A DNA stretch of 64,000 bases from Arthrobacter pascens (lineage in GTDB: Bacteria > Actinomycetota > Actinomycetes > Actinomycetales > Micrococcaceae). Within the stretch, counting starts at the first letter, position 1, and each line of letters starts with the position of its first letter. Where the stretch lies: positions 1-64,000 of the forward strand of contig NZ_JAUSXF010000002.1 of the NCBI RefSeq assembly GCF_030816475.1. The letters are read 5' to 3'. Below the pieces are notes generated by a model. The model had not been told where the DNA came from and made no database searches. It was given only the letters and a program-made list of their open reading frames with translations. Below, in pieces: positions 18,085 through 26,000 of this stretch. A program made the position numbers and the translations under genes.

Positions 18085-18509
18085 CAAGACAGTCCCTCTG
18101 CCCGTTTGCGGACCCAGGAATCCTTGATCCACAGAGGGCCGGCGGCTTCGACGGTCAGGACAACGCCAGGGCGGCGGATCCGCAGCACCACTCCCGGCCG
18201 ATTGTCATTGAAGACTTCGGCCGCCCGATGGGAGGTCAGCAGGCCCGCGCCCTTCAGATCCGTAAGGGCATCCTGAAGGGAGTCCCCCAGTCCTGTGCGG
18301 CGGGCGAGCTCCGCCTCGTAAGTGACGCAGGCCGCGCGGCCCTCAACGAACTCACGCTCATCCATCAGCTCCAGAAGCTCGTTGAGCACCCGCACGTGCC
18401 CGGCAGGAGCGTCCAGGTCAGTAACCCAGGATTGGAAGGCTATACGTTCCTGGGCAGCACGTTCGCGCAGCTCCCTGTGCATCGGCCAAGGTGTGCCGAA
18501 CGGCAACAT
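18084..18509 (-). CDS. Hypothetical first protein of the transfer operon
   Basis: A 141-residue cytoplasmic protein, alpha-helical in appearance (MHRELRERAAQERIAFQ; VLNELLELMDEREFVEG; SLQDALTDLKGAGLLTSHRAA) with a C-terminal beta-rich part (RPGVVLRIRRPGVVLTVEAA). No family was recognised. ATG 18509 is used rather than 18629 because GGGACAGGA stands upstream and the extra N-terminus is Cys/Arg-rich non-coding-like sequence. Translationally coupled to the hydrolase gene by a one-base overlap. It may be a regulator or adaptor of the operon, a guess from position only. Confidence 0.6.
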   Translation of the reverse strand: MLPFGTPWPMHRELRERAAQERIAFQSWVTDLDAPAGHVRVLNELLELMDEREFVEGRAACVTYEAELARRTGLGDSLQDALTDLKGAGLLTSHRAAEVFNDNRPGVVLRIRRPGVVLTVEAAGPLWIKDSWVRKRAEGLS

Positions 18510-19021
18510 ACTTTTCAAATCCTGTCCCTCCCCCGGGCATCGTCTCGACGTCCACCGGCACCGCCGACAAATTTCATTCGCCGAACCAGCTGGCAATTCC
18601 CCACATGTTCCGCCGGAAGTGCTTGTCAATCACTACCGGTCAGAAGCGCATCTCGTAGGTGCCTGTGAGCGCGTGACAGACTTTGTCAAAGTCAATCTCT
18701 CCATCGAATGGAGGGGCGCCCCGGCAAATTGTTCCCCACTTTCATGAATGACGCTTGTCAAGTGAAGGATTTGAGACGCAACTCTCGCTGCTCATGCAGA
18801 CACTCGCAAGGAGCCTGCAGACGTAGGGCGGTGCGCTTCCTCGGCTGGCCAGCAAGAGAAAGGGCCGCCTGAAGTTCCTCGATTCCATTGGTCCCCCTCG
18901 ATATCGAACTACCGCTCATGCGGATCAACTCGCGGCACATAGACGAGCATAGCGGCTAGTTTAATTATCCGCTATTCTCTAGTCATGCTTATAGACCTGT
19001 GGATACGGCAAGATTGTCCCT
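18510..19021. promoter_or_regulatory. Divergent intergenic region, transfer operon and wHTH gene
   Basis: A 512-bp gap between the start of the leftward transfer operon and the rightward wHTH gene. The minus strand carries TTGACA boxes at 18624-18629, 18684-18689 and 18756-18761, all followed by A. None has a clear -10 at 17 bp, so the promoter is not fixed. Nearer the wHTH gene, TAGCGG (950-955) and CCGCTA (969-974) form an inverted repeat around the AT-rich CTAGTTTAATTAT, a likely operator. No gene was recognised in the gap. Confidence 0.4.
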
Positions 19022-19339
19022 ATGCCCCGATACGTTCGACCCAACACAGCTGCTTCCTTGGAGCGGGTCATTAACGCCTTCGGCAATCTGACGAAGGTTG
19101 CAATCATTGGGCATCTGAGGGAACACGGACCCTCCACGCGAAGCGATGTAGCAAAAGCCCTGGAGATTGGGGTGGCGACGGCCAAGCACAACCTGCAGTT
19201 GCTCGCGGATGAGGGTGTTGTGCTCGAGGATCCGCCAGCCACGGAAGAACGAAACGGCATGCGGGTCAGGTACACCCTGGTTGGTTCTGAAGTCGAACAG
19301 CGGTACGTGGAACTAGGCCGAGCGTTGGGTCTCAACTAA
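19022..19339 (+). CDS. Winged-helix transcriptional regulator (ArsR-like)
   Basis: A 105-residue DNA-binding protein. The helix-turn-helix reads ITRDV-like in STRSDVAKALEIGVATAKHN, followed by LQLLADEGVVLEDPP and a wing (RNGMRVRYTLV), as in ArsR/MarR-type plasmid regulators. No metal-binding cysteines are present. It stands alone between the transfer operon promoter region and the replication locus, so it may control either. The inverted repeat TAGCGG/CCGCTA upstream could be its own operator. Confidence 0.75.
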   Translation: MPRYVRPNTAASLERVINAFGNLTKVAIIGHLREHGPSTRSDVAKALEIGVATAKHNLQLLADEGVVLEDPPATEERNGMRVRYTLVGSEVEQRYVELGRALGLN

Positions 19340-19390
19340 GCGGTAAGTACAACTATCGACACGCCAGACGCTGCATCTCCCACTTAATCC

Positions 19391-19406
19391 TTAGCGTTAA
19401 CGCTAA
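19391..19406. promoter_or_regulatory. Perfect 16-bp palindrome upstream of small gene
   Basis: TTAGCGTTAACGCTAA is a perfect palindrome 11 bp before ATG 19417. It is a probable operator, most simply for autoregulation by the protein encoded directly downstream or for the winged-helix regulator upstream. Confidence 0.6.
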
Positions 19407-19416
19407 TTTTGGCGCT

Positions 19417-19662
19417 ATGACTACTACACCCCTTCGTCGCAAGCGCGGGACAGGCTTGGACAATGTCCAGCTGGTGACAAGTGTTCCTAGCGAAGATAAG
19501 CAGCTCGTCGTCGCCTTGGGTAATCGCTTAGGGATGTCCCAGAGCGAAGTCATGGAAGTTGTACTGAAGCACCTGCGCGATGAAATCGCACAGGATGGCA
19601 TCCCCACATGGTTTGACCGCGCTCAACTACCGGAGGACCTGTTCACTTCTAAGGCCAGTTAA
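19417..19662 (+). CDS. Small plasmid protein, possible copy-control or DNA-binding protein
   Basis: An 81-residue protein with a basic N-terminus (PLRRKRGTG) and a central segment NRLGMSQSEVMEVVLKHLRD that resembles the helices of ribbon-helix-helix or short HTH proteins. It lies directly before the replication gene, is preceded by a perfect palindrome and is closed by a strong terminator, so it is an independent unit. A role in control of replication is inferred from location. Confidence 0.55.
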   Translation: MTTTPLRRKRGTGLDNVQLVTSVPSEDKQLVVALGNRLGMSQSEVMEVVLKHLRDEIAQDGIPTWFDRAQLPEDLFTSKAS

Positions 19663-19666
19663 AAAC

Positions 19667-19693
19667 TGAAGGCCCGCACTAGGCGGGCCTTCA
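19667..19693 (+). terminator. Rho-independent terminator
   Basis: Perfect 11-bp stem TGAAGGCCCGC / GCGGGCCTTCA with a five-base loop (ACTAG), a few bases after the stop at 19662. It separates the small gene from the replication gene. Confidence 0.8.
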
Positions 19694-19763
19694 AAAGTAT
19701 GCGTTCAGATCCTGTTCTTGGCGGGATGAGATCTGAACTTTTTAGCCAACACCCACCCAGTGG

Positions 19764-21635
19764 GTGGATCTTGTCGTACCCATCCAGTGGAGAGGAACTG
19801 GTCTCATCGTACCTGAACCCGATTCCGAGTCAATGCACGCTCTACCGAGTGTCGGCTGTCAAGTTACGCCCGAACAGGCGTGGATCCTAGCTCCGCTCAT
19901 CGCCGGGCAGTCCACATACCGGCTGGGCCGGTGGATAGGTGACCGCTTCCAGTACCCCCGACCCAAGAACCATCCCAGAATCACCCGCCACCTGCCGCAA
20001 ACGCCGGCAGCAGTCATGGTCCACGGCCCCGATGGCTCCGTGGCCACGCTTTGCTTGGACCTCGATACCTCCAAGGCAGCTCCTGCTGTCGTGCGATCGG
20101 ACGCTGCACGCCTCTCCGCGTTGCTGGAGAAATGCGGCCTGCGCTTCGTTGAGGACTTCTCCCCCAGCGGCGGCCGCCACCTTTATGTCCCGCTGTCTGA
20201 ACGGCTCGACGGCGCCCAGGCGCGAGCACTAGTCGAAGCCCTGGCACTGACGTGTCCCAGCCTGGACCCCGGTCCCCACCAGAACGTAACGGACGGCTGC
20301 ATCCGCGTCCCTGGATCCACGCACAAAAGCGGGGGCCACCAAGTACTCGTGACTCCACTGACCGCGGCTTATGACATTCTGCGTCGCCGCAACCCGGGTA
20401 CGGTCGTAGCCCGGCTGCGGCACGCACTCGCTCCGGAGCTCCGGCGCCTCCAGGAGAACCGTCGCCGGAGCCGGCTTGCGGCAACGCCGGCCGGCCTCAC
20501 CTTTCCCGCTCCAGCGAGAGAGACTGCCGTCCGCAGGATGGCCCGTACTGGCCTCTATGACTCCGGAAGCTATGCCAGCCCTTCAGAGGCACGCATGGCC
20601 ATCCTCTGCTCCATGGCGGCCTCGGGACACACCGCCCAGGACGTACGTGCTGCCATGACAGACCGCTACCCCGGCCTCGCTGCACTGTACGGATCAAAAG
20701 CCGACCGACTACTGGAGAAAGAGTTCTCCCGGGCAGTCACCTTCACCGCAAAAAGCACAGCAGCGGGAAGGGGTTCACAAAGTGCCCACATTAACGACAC
20801 AAGCCACCCTGAATACTCACAGGGGGGGCTATCCGAGCGCTCTAGCACTGCTGCTGTCCAGCAGCTTGCCAATGACGTAGAGAACGTCCTCTACGCTGTC
20901 TTGGACCAGAAGCTCATCAAGAACTACGGCCGCGAGAGTACCGGGCTAAGGCTCCTGTTCCGGTCAGTGTTGGGTTACGTACGGACGACTGGCCGCGACG
21001 TCCTTGACGTCGGCTGCAGGACGTTCGCTGCGGCGAACGGCAAACACCATGCGACAATCGCCAGGCTGTTACCAGTTCTCGCTGCAGCGTCCGATGGGAT
21101 TCTGACGAAAGTCGCAGATGCGCGCGGGCGAAACGCGGACGTCTACCTCATCCAGCTGCCCGAGTCCTACCGCAAGCTGGCTAAAGACCTGTCTTGGCGC
21201 CAGGGAAAGATCTACGGCGTCAGACCAGTATTTCGTAGCCTCGGTGACACTGCGGCTCTGGTGTACGAAGCAATCGAACGCTCACGCCTCTCCCCCACTA
21301 CCGCCGGCATCACCAGAGCCACCGGATACTCCCGAACCGCGGTAGACAATGCCCTGGCGGCATTGCTCGCCGTCCGCATGATCCACCGGGCCGGCCGTGA
21401 ATGGAGAGTTACGGCCGGCGCCAACCTTAAAGCACTGGCCCGCCGATTGGGCGCACTGGAGGACTTCGAAGAGCAGGTCTCGCGTCACCGCAGAGAACGT
21501 GCTGCATGGCAGGCATGGTTGGACCGGCACAGCACCCGAATAGATGAGAATGACGTCCACGACCCCGAGCAAGACGAGTACTGGGCCTTGACGGAGCAGG
21601 ACGTGGGCTGGGCGCAACTGCTAGGAGTGTCCTAG
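19764..21635 (+). CDS. rep: Plasmid replication protein with primase-polymerase (AEP) domain
   Basis: A protein of up to 623 residues. The N-terminal half carries the archaeo-eukaryotic primase signature: LCLDLDTSKA (metal-binding DxD), SPSGGRHLYVPL (histidine motif) and CIRVPGSTHKSGGHQVLV. The C-terminal part has a winged-helix segment (TTAGITRATGYSRTAVDNAL). Together these fit a plasmid initiator-primase that starts replication at a nearby origin. The start is uncertain: GTG 19764 has no clear ribosome site and ATG 19833 is possible. Just upstream, ACCCACCCAGTGG (19751) and ACCCATCCAGTGG (19778) form a direct repeat that may be an iteron or operator. Confidence 0.8.
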   Translation: MDLVVPIQWRGTGLIVPEPDSESMHALPSVGCQVTPEQAWILAPLIAGQSTYRLGRWIGDRFQYPRPKNHPRITRHLPQTPAAVMVHGPDGSVATLCLDLDTSKAAPAVVRSDAARLSALLEKCGLRFVEDFSPSGGRHLYVPLSERLDGAQARALVEALALTCPSLDPGPHQNVTDGCIRVPGSTHKSGGHQVLVTPLTAAYDILRRRNPGTVVARLRHALAPELRRLQENRRRSRLAATPAGLTFPAPARETAVRRMARTGLYDSGSYASPSEARMAILCSMAASGHTAQDVRAAMTDRYPGLAALYGSKADRLLEKEFSRAVTFTAKSTAAGRGSQSAHINDTSHPEYSQGGLSERSSTAAVQQLANDVENVLYAVLDQKLIKNYGRESTGLRLLFRSVLGYVRTTGRDVLDVGCRTFAAANGKHHATIARLLPVLAAASDGILTKVADARGRNADVYLIQLPESYRKLAKDLSWRQGKIYGVRPVFRSLGDTAALVYEAIERSRLSPTTAGITRATGYSRTAVDNALAALLAVRMIHRAGREWRVTAGANLKALARRLGALEDFEEQVSRHRRERAAWQAWLDRHSTRIDENDVHDPEQDEYWALTEQDVGWAQLLGVS

Positions 21636-21658
21636 CAGCCCTGTGAACGTGCTGTCAT

Positions 21659-21790
21659 TCTGTCATGACAGAATTATTTCAAACGAGAATAAATATGTCA
21701 TGACAGATTGATTGTTAGATTGACTGATTGATAGCATGATGGATGTATTGACAGATAGATTGATTGACGAACATCTATCAATCTGTCAGT
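21659..21790. promoter_or_regulatory. AT-rich repeat region before parA (candidate parS, operator or origin)
   Basis: Between rep and parA lie the palindrome TCTGTCATGACAGA (21659-21672), a second TGTCATGACA (21696-21705), repeats of GATTGATTG-type units, TGACAGAT on the plus strand near 21749 and its inverse ATCTGTCA near 21781. The base composition is far more AT-rich than the surroundings. This is the layout of a centromere bound by the small ribbon-helix-helix protein encoded after parA, which would also repress the par operon. An origin of replication here is also possible. The repeats are read directly; the role is inferred. Confidence 0.6.
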
Positions 21791-21817
21791 CTGTATTTAA
21801 TTGAGAGGGGATCGACC

Positions 21818-22588
21818 ATGAGAGTGACCGCCATAGGAAACCGAAAGGGCGGGGTGGGCAAGACGTCCGTAACCCTGGGCCTTGCCACAGGACTGAGGCT
21901 TATCGGGAAAAAGGTCCTGGTCATCGACCTGGACCCCCAAGCCAACGTCACCGATGCGCTGGAAGGGGCCGGGGAGTTTGACATCTTTGATGTCCTCTAC
22001 GGGGGAGAAGCAGGCACCCTCGGCCAGGCGATCACTACAACCTCGTGGGCGGGTATTGACCTCATCCCCAGCTCCGAGTCGTTGGCTCGGCTGGAATCAG
22101 AAAGCATCATGACACCAGAGATGCGACTCAAGGCAGCAGCCTGGGGAGCGGAGGAGCTGGAAGCATACGACCATATCCTCATTGATTTGCCGCCGGCCTT
22201 GGGAAGGCTGACCCTGAATGGATTGATCTGGGCTGACCGAGTTCTGGTGGTCACGGAACCGGCCGCCTTCTCCGTGAAGGGTGTGACGGAGTTCTTGGAA
22301 ACTGTCAAGAAGGTGCAGTCGCTGCCCCATCTGAACCCAGCCTTGGAATTCATAGGCATCATCATCAACAAAACCAGCTCGCCGCTAACCGGCGAGCACG
22401 CATTCCAGATAGGCGAACTGGAGGCCGAATATGGCCGTGACGTGAAGGCGCCGCACCTGCCACTGAGGACAGCGATGCAGGACTCGATCAGCAGCAGAGC
22501 GCCGCTGACAAAACTGAACAGCAGGGGAGCGGTCATCATGACTGAGAAGTTCGTCGCTCATGCACGTTACCTGGATGGGGTGAACTAA
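21818..22588 (+). CDS. parA: Plasmid partition ATPase ParA
   Basis: A 256-residue ParA of the short, plasmid type without an N-terminal HTH. Deviant Walker A NRKGGVGKTSVTLGLATGL is near residues 8-26, VLVIDLDPQANVTDAL follows, and Walker B-like HILIDLPPALGRLTLNG comes later. It drives segregation of the plasmid together with the downstream DNA-binding partner. ATG 21818 is preferred over 21764 because GAGAGGGGAT precedes it and the P-loop then sits at the usual distance. The stop TAA touches the next start (TAAATG). Confidence 0.9.
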   Translation: MRVTAIGNRKGGVGKTSVTLGLATGLRLIGKKVLVIDLDPQANVTDALEGAGEFDIFDVLYGGEAGTLGQAITTTSWAGIDLIPSSESLARLESESIMTPEMRLKAAAWGAEELEAYDHILIDLPPALGRLTLNGLIWADRVLVVTEPAAFSVKGVTEFLETVKKVQSLPHLNPALEFIGIIINKTSSPLTGEHAFQIGELEAEYGRDVKAPHLPLRTAMQDSISSRAPLTKLNSRGAVIMTEKFVAHARYLDGVN

Positions 22589-22912
22589 ATGGCTGTGGAA
22601 AGGAAATCATCCATTCGTAAGGCCCCGGCAGCAGATGTCGTTGATGTCCTTACTTCCACCAAGGCGGAAACAGCGGATCCGAAGCCCGATGCGGAGCCGG
22701 CCACCGAAGCGCGGGCGGTCAAGGCGCCACCTGCTTCCGCTGTTACGAAAGGGCCCGGACCGGGGCGCCCAAGGAGTAAGAGAAGGATGGAGCCATTTTC
22801 ATCCAAGATTGAGATCGAACTCCGCGATGAAATGGACGCCTACATCGAGGCCGCCGGACTAACGATCACAGACTTCCTTGATGAAGCGATAAGAGACCGC
22901 CTAAATAAATAA
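22589..22912 (+). CDS. Ribbon-helix-helix centromere-binding partner of ParA
   Basis: A 107-residue protein with a long disordered Ala/Pro/Glu-rich N-terminus, a basic patch (GPGRPRSKRRM) and a C-terminal ribbon-helix-helix-like domain (FSSKIEIELRDEMDAYIEAA, then TITDFLDEAIRDRL). It is translationally coupled to parA. Small RHH proteins in this position bind the centromere and stimulate ParA. The repeats upstream of parA are the natural target. Confidence 0.75.
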   Translation: MAVERKSSIRKAPAADVVDVLTSTKAETADPKPDAEPATEARAVKAPPASAVTKGPGPGRPRSKRRMEPFSSKIEIELRDEMDAYIEAAGLTITDFLDEAIRDRLNK

Positions 22913-23033
22913 TTATGCCCAGACGGAATTATTTAACGTCTCCCCAAATCCGCCGGTAACTCATCGCAGGCTTGACAGGTGATGCGGCGCCAATCGAGCT
23001 AGCGTGGCCCTGAACCATTCTGGGTAAGGGGAC

Positions 23034-26000
23034 ATGTCGATGGCAGGGCGAAAGAAGCAAGTAGATGGCCAGCTGAGCTTTGAGGCTCTGTGGGCGGCAC
23101 CAGAGGAGGACCGAAATGAACAAGTACGGCATGCAGGCACAGAAGGCGTGGCAGCAAGCCAGTCCGACACACTATTCTCAGATCCCGGACCAGGACGAGT
23201 TCTTCACCCAGCTGGGGGAGCAGGCAGCGGAGCAGATCGCGGAACTGCAAACGAAGCTGGCGGGCCCGGACCCGGCAGGGGAGAGCTACTTCGAGAAAGT
23301 CGGCCGGTTGAACGCAGCCAAGAACCAAGCCGAGGAAATAGTCAGCCACGACCTCCTGGCACCACCGGCGACGGAAGAGGACGAGGAGAACGTGAATCCG
23401 GAGCTGCAGCAGTACCTGGATTGGAAGGCCGAAGCGGAGGACCTGCGCCGGCAACTGTAACCGGCCTGTCGGACCGCTTCCGTCCGGCCTCCCAGGACGA
23501 CATGGCGCCGTCCGGGGCACGATCACGTATCCGGGCCAATCTTGAAGCGCTGGAAATCCTGCGCACTCTCGAATCCGAGGGCCGGCCAGCGACGGACATC
23601 GAGCGAAGTTCGCTTGCTCGGTGGGGGAGCTGGGGCGCCCAGGGCGTCTTCCAAATCTTCGACGAGGGTCGGGGAGAGTACGAGCCTGACCGCCAGCACC
23701 TTCGCAGCCTGCTCTCTGTCTCCGAGTACGACGCTGCCCGCCGGACCACAATCAATGCCCACTACACCGACGCCGCCTACGTGCAGTCCATCTGGGCAGC
23801 AGTGCGGCAGTTGGGCTTCGACGGCGGTAGTGTCCTGGAACCGGGCTCAGGCGTTGGGACATTCGTAGGATTTGCACCCGACAACGCCGCCATGACCGGT
23901 GTCGAGCTGGACCCGATCACCGCAAAGATTTCCCAGGCCCTTTACCCCGAGGCCAGTATCCGGTCTGAATCCTTTGCGGACACCAGGCTGCCCTCCGGCC
24001 ACTTTGACATGGCAATAGGCAACGTGCCCTTCGCCAACGTCACCCTGCACGACCCCCGGCACAACGCTGCCGGCCATTCGATCCATAACCACTTCATCCT
24101 CAAGTCCCTGGCGCTCACACGCCCTGGTGGCATGGTGGCCGTGCTGACCTCCAGCTTCACCCTCGACGCGACCAACCCCGCCGCGCGTCGGGAAATGAAC
24201 CAGCTCGCGGATCTCGTCGGCGCCGTCAGGCTGCCCACCGGCTCACACCGCAAAGCCGCAGGCACCGACGCCATGACAGACCTGCTGATCTTCCGGCGGA
24301 GGGAATCCGCCCAGGAGCCGGCCTCCACGCTCTGGGAAACCGTCAGTGCCCGCAGGATCGATGGAACGATCACGCGCCTGAACTCCTACTTCGACGAGCA
24401 CCCGGACCGGCTGTTGGGTGAGCTGCACGTCTCCCACGGCATGTACGGGGCCGAAACCCTCCAACTCACCGCCGATGACCTCACCGCCGTCCCGGCCCAG
24501 CTGGACGCCGCCCTGGCCAGCATCGTGGCCGAAGCACGCCGGGACGGCATGATCTTCTCCGAACGGACCACCGACCAGGAACAGCAACGCGCCGCCTACA
24601 TCCCCGCAGCGAGCCACGAGTGGGAAGGCCACATCGCGGCCGCCGAGACCGGCTTCACCGTTGTCCAAAACGGCCAGCACATCGACCTGGCCGTCCCCAA
24701 GACCCAGACCCGTGAACTGAGCCTGCTGCTGGAACTGCGCGACCAGGCCCGGCAGCTCCTGGGAGCCGAAGCCGAAAACCGGGACGACACCGCAGAGATC
24801 GACGCGATGCGCCAGGGGTTGAAGTCCTCCTACGAGGGCTACCTTGGCACCTACGGCCCGATCAACCGCTTCACGCTCCGGAACACCGGGCGCGTGGATG
24901 AAGCCACTGGAGAAGCCATCCAGTCCCGGGTCACGCCCCGGGCCGTTGCGACCCTCCGCCAAGACCCCTTCGGACCGCTGGTGATGGCCCTGGAGAACTT
25001 CGACGACGGAACCCAGAAGGCCACACCGGCCGCCCTGCTCTCCACACGCCAAGTCCAGCCCCGCAGACCAGTCCTCGGTGTAGACACGGCCGAGGAAGCC
25101 CTCGCCGTCACCCTCGACACCGTAGGAAGCGTGGACCTCGACTACGCCGCCAGCCTCCTGGGCCTCGGCCCGGAAGAAACCCGGCAAGCGCTGGGAGAGA
25201 GCATCTACGAAATCCCCGGCAACGAAACCACGTATCAGACGAGGGCCGAATACCTGTCCGGAAACGTCCGCGAGAAGCTGGACGTGGCCCGGGCAGCAGC
25301 ACTGACCGATGAACGGTTCACCACCAACGTCCGCGCCCTCACCGAGGCAATCCCGCAGCCGCTGGGCATGGACGAAGTGGAAGCCCGCCTCGGAGCCGTG
25401 TGGATCGACGCCCCAACGCACCAGGCATTCGTCCAGGAAATCCTGAACGACCCCTACGCCACCGTCTCCAACGCCGCCGGCTCCATGTGGGAAGTCAAAG
25501 CCAACCGGCACACGCTGGCTGCCACCAGCACCTGGGGCACCCAAAGGATGCCGGCCTCGGACATCATCAAGCAGGCCCTGGAACAGCGCCCCGTCCGCGT
25601 CACGGACGAAGGCGAGGACAACCGCCGCATCCTGAACCCCACCGAAACCGCCGCCGCCCAAGAAAAAGCGCAACTGCTCCAGGAACGCTTCAGCGAGTGG
25701 GTCTGGGAGGAACCAGAACGCGCAACACGGCTGATCGATGAGTACAACCGCCGCTTCAACTCCATCGTCCTGCGCGACTACAGCACCGAAGGGGACCGAC
25801 TGACCCTGCCGGGCATGGCCAAGGACTTCGCGCCCCGGCCGCACCAGCGCGCTGCCGTGGCCCGGATGCTGTCAGAACCGGCCGTCGGCCTGTTCCACCA
25901 AGTCGGTGCCGGAAAGACGGCCGAAATGGTCATCGGCGCGATGGAGCTGCGTCGCCTGGGCATGGTTAACAAGCCCGCGGTGGTCATTCCCAACCACATG

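Noticed and set aside
18758..18940. Leftward 60-codon open frame
   Set aside because: No ribosome site, no family, and it lies in the regulatory gap of the transfer operon.
24243..25844. Long leftward open frame opposite the helicase
   Set aside because: It is the antisense shadow of a GC-rich gene: Gly/Val/Asp-rich translation without domains, while the plus strand has clear helicase and methylase motifs.
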